A stretch of DNA of 64,000 nucleotides, from contig QNGE01000998.1 in NCBI GenBank assembly GCA_008508345.1, forward strand, positions 107,236-171,235, in the 5' to 3' direction. The notes under the pieces were generated by a model. That model saw only the letters and a program-made list of their open reading frames with translations, had not been told where the DNA came from and ran no database searches. A program made the translations under genes and the position numbers. Below, piece by piece: positions 47,401 through 59,974 of the stretch (its first letter is position 1; every line of letters starts with the position of its first letter). Origin of the DNA: Paragonimus westermani (lineage: Eukaryota; Platyhelminthes; Trematoda; Plagiorchiida; Troglotrematidae).

Positions 47401-50400
47401 TTGTTAGTGAAACAACAGAACACTAATGAACATAAGGTTGTCATTCACGACGAAACCAATAAATGCGTCGGGTAAGATGATAAGCAGATGAACTAACCTT
47501 AACTGTATAGTACAGATGAAATTGTTAGTCAGTAAAGAAGTTATCGTTTTGGTCAGCTGCATATGACAGTTTAAGAAGAAAAGGAACGAAGAAATGTGTT
47601 TGTGTCAAATAACGAACAATGTGGGACTGGTTACATCTTGAATCTAAACAACCACTGATTTTAATAGCTTGTAATTACACTGTTCTTTTGCATTTCATCA
47701 TATACACAACATGCCGATGAACGGTCCCGGAAAATTGCACTAAATCCACATCGACTTCCGAAAGTTAGCCTGGCTTTCTAACCTAGCTGACTGGATGGAT
47801 AGTGTAATGCTTGTTTTCCTATCTGCTGGGGTCTTTTTCTAGATGACAGCTCTTACTTATGTCTCGCTGACAGTATGTCCCGCTAAACATCTGACGATCT
47901 GTCTTAATAATTCGTCTTAAGGCGGAACATGAACAGTGCTTGTAGACTCGCCAAAAATTTCCTGACATCTGACCCTATTAATTCAGGCTATTTCAATGGG
48001 AGTTGTGAGCCATTTGTCCGCCTTCTCCTCAGAGATGATAAGCGTTCCTCGTACACAGTACGAACATCAGCGGAAACATCCATATCCGGAAGCATTGAAA
48101 AATCTATCGCCCACTGGTTCAAGCAGTCTTCATTACCTCCAAATCAACAGAATGCTCGGTTGTATTCACCAGCTCAGCTGTCTCAGTCTTGATTTCGTAC
48201 GCGCAAGTTACTTCATCTGTTAACACTTGACCAGCTCTGACGTTACTACCGACCGACTAAATCTTTGATTCAACATGGCCTGGTATGAATAGACAAGACT
48301 TCCAAGTTATGTCACCTTCCAATGGTAATTTGCAATTCCGCAAAAATATGGCTAATGCAGCTCTGATGCTGAACTTGAAGGAGGAGTGATGAAACAAAAG
48401 CAAACAAAGAGCGATTACGTCAGCCAAACCACACTGTACAGTTGGCGTGTGTATTCTCCAACACCGGAGCCATCAGCGTACTTGCAGCAGCTTCAGCACC
48501 GATTTGAAAGAAGTCGTTGAAACTCTACGTGTGACTAGAATTGAATAATTTTGAAAGGCAAACAGTTTAGGTTGTCTCTTCTAATATTATATTCGCATAA
48601 TTATATCATGGTTCCTCAAACGTTGTTTATGATCTTCAGTGTAGGCACCCAGTACAATACTGCTCCATGTTGGCCAACAGGTCTGGTCATTCTAGCAGAT
48701 GATCTCATACTTTTGATTAACGACTGATCGAACAAAGACGACTGTGTTATTCTTTTTCACTTGTAATCACGTCAATGGCTGACTGACCTGCTGACTGTGA
48801 AAATGTGGTTGTGTGCCTTGTAAATTAGTGTTCCGACACTTGGCTTGGTCAACACCGAGCACCACAGTGCACGTTTCTTGAATGCGCTATAAGCATTGAA
48901 TGAAAAAGAGAACACAGTTGGGTTCAGTTGAACAATACACACACACACACAGTGGTGAATAATCGGCGCTTCGCCAAATGTTTATCAACCCGGTGGAAAA
49001 TTTGTGTGCTGTTTCGAACTAAACAGAAACGATTTTTATCCTACAAATAAACACATAACCAACATGTCTAATTTTTGTTTGTCCTAAGCAAAACCTCAGT
49101 ATGCTTTTGAGGAAATTGCATATTTCATATGGCAAGATACTAGGCATTGCCAACAAACTGTGCGCCCGAAAGTTCACTCAACTGTGACCTGTGGGAAATA
49201 TTTGAACTCAACTCACTCGTTTAATTTGTAGACAATTGCTAACTACCAACTGATGTTTACCTCGGCCATATTCCAGTTGAAACGGGAAGTATTTTATGAC
49301 GTTACGTAAGGTGGTATACTCAAATCCTTTGTGCCAGCAGACCAGGAGGCTTACTCTGATTGGCGGTCTCGAAAGTTCACTTGTTGACACAAGGGTTCGT
49401 ATAAACTTTTGGTGGACAATCTTGCGGGCATCCAGTTTTTGTTCAAAATTCAGCGAATATTTAAATTAGTCTGTTCTTCAGACATAAGGCTGGTGAAAGT
49501 ATATTGTTAAGTTGGTTGGTATACTGAAGGTCGACCGAACTATGTTACTCGTGATCAGACAAACGGATGTCCGTTTTGGAGTGTCAGATTATATGAGACA
49601 GAATGAAAGGCAATTCGTAAAGCATTCCGGCAGGAAATTGTAGTTGTCAAGTCCTGCGCTGTCGCTAGCAGATGGATCACTCCGAGACGACTAAAAATGA
49701 CGGTTTAAAATGAACGCCTGTGTTAGTAGTGTTGCTAAAGCATAGGCCATCTGTTTCTATGAACCACATAAGCAGTCCCTGTGTCGCCCTCATATTTCGG
49801 TCTTAGAATCACTTCCGTAGCTGAATGGAGGAACAATCATTAAGCCGTCTAGAGACTGGCATCGGAAAATAACAGACGATACAATAGGCACTGTGTGCAC
49901 CAGAAAGTAGCGAAAATAATGTTAACGGAACGTGATGTAGACTGAATTCGTTCCTTCATACAATCCTTCTGCCTGATGTCGCTTACTCCAAAACGGACGG
50001 CGATTATGGTTGTCTACTTTTTCCTGTGTAACTCACCTTATGAACCCACATAAGTAGTCACAAAACTGAACGTTATAGAAATGGGCAATCTTCTGGGTCT
50101 AAAACTCATGAACTATTTATCTAAGCAACAGTTCAGGCAATTGGTTTTTAGTATCATCCGGACAATCCGTATTCGGTGTTTCAGCCTACGGGATTCACTT
50201 TCAATGTTTTTCACGGAAAAAGTATTCTGAAGATTAGTTTTCAGGCTGAATTTCCTAATCATTGGTCCAATGTTTTTGAATGTCATATGAAAGAGACAAT
50301 TTTCAGTCACATGCCATTGTGACAGGTTTCTACGTACGTCACATTCGAGATGTTGCGGTCTATTGGAGTCTCACGCATTAGTAGGTTCAAGTGTGGCGGG

Positions 50401-52667
50401 ATACGAAAGCTTCTAAATAGGAGTCATTGAGCAGATAGATTCATCTCAATTAATCACGCGATGCACGTCCCTGTGACTATATACTTTGAAGATGGAACGG
50501 AAAGGTCAAATCGGCTTCATGCTGGATGTGTTCATACTGATTATCGTTGTGTTTACACGCGAAGCACATGAACAGCTCCACAGATATGTCCTGCGATCAC
50601 AACCAGTCATTGCGGCAAAAGTAATCTATGCTCGGGGAGCTTCATAAACAGCTTTTACAACAAGAAAAGCTAGTGTGGTAGCAGATTTCCTAAGGTGGAG
50701 GAAGTGCTTTTTAAACATGAGGGGTATCTTAGCCAACAAGGAGAATGACAGTGAGCTTCATAACGAGGATGAGGTTACCCTTCGGAAAACCCAGGGGCCA
50801 ACGTATCATTGATTAGCTGATAAACCTGCTGTGTTAACAGAAATACGGATATTATGAGTGGTGAGATTGGAGAATCTTGTTTTGCCAAGTATGAATTACT
50901 AAGCACTACTACAAACCGATCAGTGTGGTGCAAACGGGTAAAGCAACTCATGTTATATTAGTGTTCTGGGCAAAATGGTGGGCACTAATGTGTAGCTCAT
51001 GTCACTGAGGCATCGCGCTCTTTAGCTTATAACACAAAATATAGAACAAAGATTGAACTACCTGTGACAGTGCTGCGATCGGACTGTGAAAATAGATGAT
51101 AGGCCTTTAAGAGATACCAAGAGATATGGGTTAGTACCAGCCTGCCACACACGCTTAATAATCAACCGCTGACTTCTTGTAATATCCTACAGCGTTGTGG
51201 ACACCCCTGTAAATTGATGCTAGAGTTTAACAGTATCAAGATCTCATCAGAAATTCGGGCACCGCCTAAGAGCTAGAGCTCTTTTCTTCCACATGTCTAA
51301 CCGGGTGGTATCTGAGATACAAGTTTGATTGTTGTCTACAGGTCACAAGCTGTTTACGCATTCACATCTTTACCTTCCACTGTTGAGATTTCAGGATATA
51401 ATTTAATTGCGACCAAGCATTTTGTATGCTCTGTCAATGTGGTCGTCAATCCCATGGGCACCAGTCTAAAAACTATGGGCCCTTTGCAGCAAACCGTTAG
51501 CGTCTGAGTGCCAAATCTGTATTTCATTGAAACCCTCACTGCATTGAGAAATACCGTAAATGGCCATCACGAGGCTCTTCCTTTTAGCTTTTGCCGGTCG
51601 TTCACCCGTTCCATAATTACATCAAGAAAACTGCACAAAAAGTTCTTCAGTAGTTTCTGCATTTCAGGAGATTATGTGGTTTCCTCTTTTCATAAAAGAT
51701 ACAGGCCGAGAACCCGATATGAATATTTCTAGGACGCTTCTCACACCGACGCTGCTCTCCATAAACGCCTTTTCTAACACCATCCGAGCAGAAATTATTT
51801 TCCACACTGTCTGTGATAGAAAAAAAAGCGTGGAGTTTTACTCATTTGTTGCACCGTTCTTGCAATTCTCTTCAAACTGTGCGCAAGTGGGAGGCTTATG
51901 ACCTATTTGGTTATCAAAATGTGAGAGCTGTTGTGTTCAGTTACACGGCGAAGCATCAGATGGCTGTTGAAAGATGATTGCTCTTGACAAAACTGATCAT
52001 TTTTTGGGCTGTTCATAGAAAGTGAACCAGAGTTAGCTAATCACAGTTTGTGCGTATGATGTTCCGAACGATATTTCAGCCAACAGTTAGAATGAGTTTC
52101 GCAAACCCGGAAGATTTCTAATTCACTTTAGTAATACGGTTCGAATTAATCAGACATTGGTAGGCACATTTAAATCGTAATTTGTGTATTCACGGTTGTT
52201 GCAATAAAAGAAGCTAACTTTACTTTCAGTGTTTAACTGACGGGTAGCAGGAATATTAAATTTGTGTCACAGCAGGAGTGTCCATCGGAAAGTTCACCTG
52301 CCACCAATTTTCACTGCGAACGAAGAGGTTATTTTATCGTGACAGTCGTTATTCTATACTACAGTTGGTTTTATTGGGCAAACTATTACAGTACACTATG
52401 GCTTACGTTCTCTCCGTAGATGGTTGTACACAAACTACATCGCATTTGACGAGATGTCATAAGAGAGCAAGATCCATCATGTGTTTACTTAGTTGCTGCA
52501 CTTTGGCCAGCAAAGCAACAAAACAGTGTGTATCTTTCTAGGTGTACTTGGCACAACTTGAACAGGACGGTGATGAGAAATATTTCGTATTGCTTTCGTA
52601 ACCCACTCCAGTTTCTGTTTCATCACAACGACAAAAATGTAAGCCTTCACCCTGAGTTGGAACACGC
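44469..52667. other. 8 kb with no supported gene
   Basis: Numerous short frames without motifs, the longest being minus 46945-47367 (140 codons, hydrophobic) and plus 46242-46586 (114 codons). Plus 51325-51732 is one open frame apart from a single TGA. A short (AC)n run lies at 48937-48951. Nothing here can be assigned. Confidence 0.35.
48937..48951. repeat. Short (AC)n microsatellite
   Basis: About seven AC units within aatacacacacacacacagt. Confidence 0.8.
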
Positions 52668-52678
52668 AACGGAATATT

Positions 52679-52955
52679 TTATAGATAAACAGATTGGGAA
52701 TAACACAACGTTTCGAGCAAGTTGTAATACTCTACGTTTCAACCACCTCGGGTGGCCTTCCTCAGGAGTGTCGTAATCGAAATCCATTTCGATTACAACA
52801 CTCCTGAGGAAGGCCACCTGAGGTGGTTGAAACGTAGAGTATTACAACTTGCTCGAAACGTTGTGTTATTCCCAATCTGTATATCAATAACATGTTAAAC
52901 ACGACGCCCAAACTATTCAACTTCATTCGTACTACATTTGGTGCGGATATCTTAC
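52679..52955. mobile_element. Inverted dimer of the small hammerhead-like element
   Basis: A 277-base insertion flanked by an 11-bp target-site duplication, aacggaatatt (52668-52678 and 52956-52966). The left arm (52684-52783) is a truncated minus-strand copy, then two bases (cc), then a plus-strand copy from 52786 to about 52955. The plus copy has ctgagga at 52804-52810, a 7-bp stem (52812-52818 with 52822-52828) and gaaa at 52829-52832. Compared with 44284-44459, one stem base differs (C to T opposite G), which keeps pairing. The 3' end gatatcttac is shared by both insertions, so the element boundary is reproducible. Confidence 0.7.
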
Positions 52956-52966
52956 AACGGAATATT

Positions 52967-55900
52967 GTATAATTTCTAACAATCTCAGGATTTAATTACA
53001 CTCAGTAATTGTCACTAATGTGATAAAATTCTGAGAATACTAAGTAAACTACTGAAAATGAAGGATGTGGCACAGTTTGGAATGGTTGTCCTATTCATTT
53101 TACTTATGACACAGCCAAAACATTACGCTGTTGGCTAAACTGGTGGAGCAGCATTCAACAGGGACGGTTCGTATATCTTGCGAGTTATACTATCTCTCAG
53201 TCGGATTTTCCAGCCGGACGCTGTGTGTGGCATCCGTTTGATCTTCCGAGTCAGCTTACTTACACTGTGCTCTCTATACCGATCGAACCAGTAGATCGAT
53301 GAAACCACCGTATCTTGGAACCATCTTGTTTAATTGCGACTTGTTCGAATCAACTGTGAGGTTACTGAATTAACCCCTACTCAACCGTGTACAGTGTCCC
53401 TGTGGTGTACAACTAGGAGAAAAGTGTCAGTCAATGAGCTAAGATTTCAGCAACATGCAGTACAACCTCACCCAAGCGGGCATTACGGATAATTGAAATT
53501 AATTCACGTAGACGTCAGATGAGTTATCAGTGAAGTGCCGAAATCGTGTCAAGTTTAATTGACCATTATGTATTGTTTGCCGGAGTTCAAACAACTAACT
53601 CATCAAACTTTTCGAGCAACTAAGTGCTAAATTTTGAATATGTAACATTCTAAGGCAAAGGTTACTTGGACCTTCGGTAGGCAGTATATTTTTAATTGAG
53701 AATTGTTCCACTAAATAACTTGCCACGGCAACAAAATAAAACGATTATAAAAATCTACTCTTGAAACAGCTGAATAATTTTTTTGAAAATTCCTCCGGAT
53801 AGTTTCGTTCATGTCTGTGATACAACTACTTGTCACCGGCTAGATAATTAGCTGTTAAAGTATCAACATACGGCGAAAAAAGACCAAACTGGCGCTGGAC
53901 AAATAAGCACAAATATTGACTAACTTTATACAATCATGAAAAAGTTCATTCTAAGTCAATATGTATTCTTTTTCACACAGATTTGCGAACTCCAGGGACG
54001 CGGTGTGAGTAAGAACACATAAGTTGCCTCATTATCTGCATCAAATTACATCGGCATAAGTCGCTGACAAATTTCATCTGCATGTTTGCTGCTGAGACCC
54101 TTGAGATTGGTCTTCCTCTGTTGTTCACTATCACAACAGTCAGCCAATTGTCATGTCAAGCGTGACTCCGTTCCACCGTTCGTATTTCAACCAGACATGT
54201 TTATGAGGTGTAATGGACAACCACAAAAATCTAATACAAAACATACCTTCCTAGGAATAATGACAGATATAAGAATATCCGGTGTTAATCGTAGGCGAAT
54301 TAAGCCATAAACACCGGGATACGAGAGCAACAGCTGCTAAACCATGTCTACGAATAATGCAAATTGTGGATGTCAGTACAGGTGAGCCAATCATGATGAA
54401 CGCTTTTATCGCTGAGATTAGAAGGAAGATGAAAGAATTGAATGTGAATTCGAATACCGGGAAACCGTCAGTGTAGAGCGCATCGCAAACCTGAGGGAGG
54501 GAATGTGTTAAAGACCACAACGATCAAGTGGTCTGTCAGATGGTGTAGGTAGTTGGTTGATAAGAAAAAAGATAAACAGTTATAAACACATAACCCTAAC
54601 TGCGTCCAAGGCATTCAATGTTGCTTCGTTGATGTTCTTTCGACAATACCTAGATAACCCACTAGTCCGAGACTGTCAACGCATCTGTGGCAACGTTCGT
54701 TGTAGGACTGTATGGTCATGCCCTTATGACTTGAAAACTCCTGCGTACTGGGCATACGAATTATTATTCAGGCTGCTGTCACTCGTTGACGTTTCAGAAG
54801 TCATCCTGAAGGCACTTTTCTAAGACGTCATAGAAGTTTTCTTTCACTATGAGTTCGCTCAATTGCTTTTAACCGTCCGTAAAATAACCGATTCGGAATC
54901 TGTTCACCGGCCATTCGACAGTCGTGTCCTGCCCAAAAGAGCTAGTTGGACGTCGATGTGTTTAATGTTGTTCACTTTCGCTCAGCCATTCACTTTAGCT
55001 TTCAGAACCGTGTCCGATCACTGAACATCTAAGGTGTATTTTGCACAGTTGAAATGAAAGCAGTTGAGGTACTGCATAGTTCAGCAATGTAGTGTGCAAG
55101 TGTGGCAGTCATGTAGAAGTGTAAAAGACAAGTAGCGTGTTTCCAACTTGAGGATTTGAAACTTCATTTAAACTGTTCGAAAGCAACATTAGTCTTAGCT
55201 ATACGAAGTTGAGTTTCGCTGGCCAATATAGATCTGCCAACAGTTTTCTAACCAAGCAGAAGAACGTTGCACACCTACGTACAGCATCTGCATTGATGAG
55301 AATTCCTGGTGTACACAAAAAACCTTCATGCGTGTAAGGCTAAGAGAAATAAGAATCTGTATATACAGGGTTGTATTTACGTGTTTATCCAGTTACATCT
55401 CGTGCAGTGGACTAGCGTTTGTACGTAATGGGAATCAAAATCATACATTACGGCAGGTCGCATATGTGCTAGACATTACAAATATCACACCTTCGGAAAC
55501 GTAAAGGGATAACCGGATTTAACTCCTGATGTCCAAGTTGCAAACTCTGGTGCAGTTTGCTGTGGTACCAGTGAAACGGCAACACGCATTTTTCGCGGAT
55601 GGAAGATTTCGAACTTCCTAGATTTTCATACCAAGAGTTAAGCCAAGTGACCAGTTGTGAAATGTACACCTGACCATTTGTCCATTCTGTTAGCGTTTGA
55701 GGAGGGTTGGCAGTGGCTTCACATTCATTCTATCAAACAATCGCGGAAACAAGTTATGCACAGTAATCGTTATGTTGATCCCCATTACACTGTTGTAAAG
55801 CAACAACAACAATCTTCATTATGACATGCACATACGGGGGCCGATACGTTTTTTGTAACTAGTGTCGTTGCCGATAGATTGTCACAGTACTCTAAGTGGG

Positions 55901-57659
55901 TTTCATTGATAATTAAAACATCCTGATTGTTAAATTCCCTAAGTATTTTGGACGACCAAAACCAAAAAGTATTCACGTCCCTATCAGGTAAGCCTTTGTT
56001 TTCACCGTAATCTCGGAAATATAGTTTAAAAACCTGGCAAAAAACATCCGTGTTTTATCAAATGCATTGTTACCTACTACATATGCCCTTTGTCAGGATG
56101 CCAAATAAGTACACACTGCTGTGATCTATTCAGCTTGCAGCAGACTAGCGAAATACACCGTCTTGTAAGACTTAACGCTGGGTCCAAGAGGGAATTCGTA
56201 ATACTTTCTGGATAATTGGAATCTGGCTTCAATAACGTTAGAACTGAATTTGCCCTGCTTTGTTCTAGACGGTCTTGTGAAACGAAGTGAACAATTTGGC
56301 CACAAACACCTCTGTAATGCTTGGTTCCGAAAGCCTGTGAAAATACTTCATTTTGTCGACGATTTCTAACTACTTTTCTATGATTGGAGGCTTTGGTTTG
56401 TATAGATTGGCAGTGTAAATCCATGGCTAACTAACTGGAGTCGTGTACACAGTAAATTGACATGTAAAGCGGCAGAAGAATGGACATTTATTATGTGGTT
56501 TGGGAGCGCTGACATTATACATACACTGAATGCCTGGAAAAGAGTTGTGGACGCACGCTAGATAGCCACAGAACGTACGATGATCATCGCAGTACTTATG
56601 GCACAGGGACCACTTACACATCTCGGTGGGGAGATCATGAATATACTATGACGTGTCATCCTTCGAGCTGTTACAAAGTACACCGTGGTACGGGCTTGGT
56701 GTAAGTGAAGCGTGGGAAGATTATGAAGGGTAGGAGGTTTGATGGATGTGTAGTACTAATTCTTCCCGTGAAACAACTTGTTGAAGGTGAACAATCAGCT
56801 TGCTGTTCGAACTTACACGAACCCATGTTATGTAAAGTGGACCACAAATATAGATCCAGAATTCTAACAAGGAGATTACAGTCCAATCGACGCTTTCCAC
56901 AAACTAAGCTAGACTCCCATGGGAGTTTCATGCTTCTAGTCACCGATATTTAGACGGAGACATCGTATTTCGGCCGTTTTTTAGGACTATCGTTGATGGC
57001 TCTCCAGTAAGCAAAGATTTGGCTCCAGTCATTGAGTTTCGCTCGTACACCTACGTGAGCAACGATGAGGCCAGACACGTCCATTACAGTGTTACTTGGC
57101 TCTAAACAGTCACTAACGGAGACGGATAATCAACGTGGCTAGAATCTTGCCAAGGAGAGTAGGATGTCGACGACTTGCGTTAGAATACAGTCTTAGCAGG
57201 GTTTGCATGTTGGTCTTTTGGAAAACTGTTTTTCTAAGAACCGCACCTCAGTGACCCACCTCACTGATTGAACTTATGTTCATGGAGTTCCGGTGTCTCT
57301 GATTTCATGAAAACACAACACATTGATGAAACGGCCTGTTGTCCAATCAGGCTGAGTTCAAAAAACCAAATTCTACGTCACAGTATGCCAACATGCAATC
57401 TCATCATGTGGTAGACAGTGTGACCTGGAATTAATGGCCTAGGTGAGTATTCCGGGAAATCAGCTGACTCTTTCACCTCGTCCTGCGCGGGTAAGGTTTT
57501 GTGGTGTTTTGTTGACTGATTTTGGCTTTAAATACTAAGTTTGGAATAGCTCGCATCTATGTCGGAACCCTGCTTTTGACTGAGTTAATGGTTTTCCATA
57601 TCCATATATATTGATAATATAAGTGGCTTTTGCTCCTGTTCGTTCATAGCCAATCGGTG
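52967..57659. other. 4.7 kb, possible PLE trace only
   Basis: No gene is supported. On the minus strand at about 56300-56150, QDRLEQSRANSVLTLLK and SNYPESITNSLL resemble the PLE segment between reverse transcriptase and endonuclease (S.E.L..EL..L...L..NGYP..FI), but nothing around it confirms this. Other short frames (plus 54086-54310, plus 54557-54823, both strands near 56671-56953) have no motif. Confidence 0.3.
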
Positions 57660-57900
57660 TTTTTGAGAGCTTTTGTTGATCAGTTACCTTTCTGTTTGAC
57701 CGATCTGGTAGGTGTACTTTCTGCAGATGAATTTGTAGAATACATTTGGCGTTTCTTCCTCTGGGGATTCACCATTAATTTCTTAAGCACATTTGGAATA
57801 GTTCTGTCGGTTTGTGCGCTATTGTGGTTCATAGAAGGAGTGAGTTTGGTCAATGTTTTTGAAGTACCCTTGATGCTCGATAGGATTACCAATTTCATTG
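57660..57900 (-). pseudogene. PLE C-terminal relic with GIY-YIG core, minus strand
   Basis: Reading downward on the minus strand, one frame gives VILSSIKGTSKTLTKL and TIPNVLKKLMVNPQRKK, the PLE linker (family form LPYI.G.SE.L.. and TL...LVHPKDKR). A second frame then gives ETPNVFYKFICRKYTYQIGQ followed by TER and a stop, matching the GIY-YIG endonuclease start (GVVYKI.C....YIGQTGR). A frameshift lies between them at about 57770. The complementary plus-strand frame at 57630-57930 looks like a membrane protein but is a shadow of this lysine/asparagine-rich coding strand. Confidence 0.65.
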
Positions 57901-57939
57901 AACCGTATTGTGTTCCTGTTCGTTTGAACAGCAGTTCGA

Positions 57940-57943
57940 TATA

Positions 57944-57980
<37 letters not shown>
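57940..57980. repeat. (AT)n microsatellite, first block
   Basis: Almost pure AT dinucleotide run with one GT interruption, directly followed by the 52-base unit that recurs at 58076. Confidence 0.95.
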
Positions 57981-57984
<4 letters not shown>

Positions 57985-58032
57985 TGTCGGATGAGAGCCG
58001 AAATATTCAGAAACCTATTGAATGTGACTTGT
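57981..58032 (+). repeat. 52-bp duplicated unit, first copy
   Basis: Starts gcggtgtcggatgagagccg and ends gtgacttgt. It is identical to 58076-58127 and stops at the N at 58033. Confidence 0.95.
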
Positions 58033-58033
58033 N

Positions 58034-58074
<41 letters not shown>
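58034..58074. repeat. (AT)n microsatellite, second block
   Basis: AT run immediately after the N at 58033, similar in length to the block at 57940-57980. Confidence 0.95.
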
Positions 58075-58075
<1 letters not shown>

Positions 58076-58127
58076 GCGGTGTCGGATGAGAGCCGAAATA
58101 TTCAGAAACCTATTGAATGTGACTTGT
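58076..58127 (+). repeat. 52-bp duplicated unit, second copy
   Basis: Identical to 57981-58032 and continuing into unique sequence (cactccttagacc). See the finding on the likely assembly duplication. Confidence 0.95.
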
Positions 58128-59974
58128 CACTCCTTAGACCTAGTTTCCCGTTAACTGATGTGGATTCTGTTGGGCACGACATCTGGAAATGCTGTCTGAC
58201 AGTTGTTTAACCCAACGAACTCGGCGAACTGTATACCGGTGCAGGAATCGTTGAGTTTTCTCCAGTTTGGCAAGGTTAAAAGTGGCAGAGATTTCGTTGG
58301 TGTATCTTGCTCAGAATTTTGGTTCTATTATCCGAAGTATACCCTGTTCAAGTAGTTGCCCCGTTCATGGGACTAGTGATTCTATAAGAGTGTCTTCCGA
58401 TTTTCCGCACACATCCCCGTCGTACTCAAAATACGTTATAAGAAGAGGGTCCATTAAATGTGGCGTGCTTGTTAGGCCATTTAAATTGCGTTTCATGGAC
58501 TTTACTCTCCCGTAATAATGTTGCTTATGTACTTCTAGCCAACGTTGGTGTAGACCGACTTCCTTCTCATGAATATTAGTTTGACAAATGCATTGGAGAA
58601 AACGCTCTGACCAGCAGATACGCTGAGAGGAATTCCAGTTTCATGGGTTCCTGTGTGACTCTAAAGACGCCGTAGTGCACAATCCTCTAGGTTCATCCTC
58701 TTCTGTCCTAACTTCGTGATCTGCCCTTGTTTCCTAAAAGCGTCTTGATATTTCTGACTTTAGCTTCTAACTTCTTAATAAGGTCATGCTGTAATTACTT
58801 GTGGCTATTTCTTTTACAGTATTCTGTACCTTTCACTAAGATCACAATGCTTTTGAATTGTCGCATATTCTTAAAGATTTCTCCTTCCCTTCGAATACGT
58901 TTGCTTTGGCTTTACTGGTAATTTTTACAGGGTTTTCTGTCATATGTCTACTTGCAACTCAAAAGAACTGTTACTGGACATGTGAGTTGACTTCACTAAA
59001 GCCAGGAAAATGAAGCAGTTCGAATCTGTGCGACTGAGACAATGTCCTCAGATATGAACGACTTTTTTCCCATAAATGTTTTCCCACGTCTCCAGGTGTT
59101 GTTGTTGTTGGTGTGTTGATCAGCATCTTCTACAACTAGTGTTCCGCTAGTAGCTCCGTTTTGTTGGCATATGAAATGAACACCTTTTTCCGTGTTTTAC
59201 ATTAGTTATGCTCCGATTTTGTCGACACACATTGAAGCCGGCTGAATTATGACGCGTTTGCGTTTGTCGGAAAAGTCCCGTAGGATCAGAAGTAACGATC
59301 TAACGGAAAATGGTTTCCGATACGTTTTACTCAAATCAACATAATTACACAGGTTTTATGAAGACGTGCCAAGAGACAAACTACAAAAACTGTAGTGGTC
59401 AAGAAGGATTTTCTGAGTAGTCTAATTAAAAATGTGAGCATACCTCACTAGATCATCGGTGACACGAAATGAACAAATGCAACAGTACAGTTACAGGGGT
59501 TCCAGAAAGTAACGGCAATCAAAGATTCTGGCTCACAGAAGGTGTTCACATGCGTTCAAGATGATCACAACGATATCCTAAAATACCAGCATCCGGGAAG
59601 CAAGTATATTTCGGAGTTACCATAGACTGCTGAAGCGTGATCGGAGCTGTGAAGTTGTTCGTAGTACGACGGAGCTAAAGGAAAATCGTCAAGCGAATAC
59701 ATAATGAAGAAAAGGAGCAGACTGGTGTGCAGAAATTTTGTATTGTTGTTGCAAGGTCAATTAAATTGATGTTAACAACATGCAGAGGTGACGCGAAAAA
59801 CGTTGTACAAAAGTTAAGCAATTTGAGTAAACACGAATAAGAAAGGACTCTGAACAACCAAGGGGTGGCTGTTACCGGATGACACTAAAAGCTACCACTA
59901 TAAAGCAGGAAGCACAAAATCAATTCGTGGTTGCTCTGAATAGAGCATTCTTCGTTTACTGAGAAGATGTGGGT
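58128..59974. other. No supported feature
   Basis: A plus-strand frame at 58267-58515 and its minus complement both lack motifs. Near 59495 caggggttccagaaagtaac resembles the end of a Tc1/mariner-type element, but no matching inverted copy was found beyond the transposase at 61094. Confidence 0.3.

Noticed and set aside
51325..51732. Frame interrupted by one TGA, considered as a selenoprotein
   Set aside because: No selenoprotein family match, no visible SECIS-like hairpin, and conventional stops on both sides at chance spacing.
57981..58127. cggatgagagccgaaata as a hammerhead core
   Set aside because: Lacks the CTGANGA box (CGGATGA) and a pairing stem II.
57930..58154. Continuation of a plus-strand frame through the AT repeats (YIYIYI)
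   Set aside because: Translation of a microsatellite and of the duplicated unit; the real signal is on the minus strand upstream.
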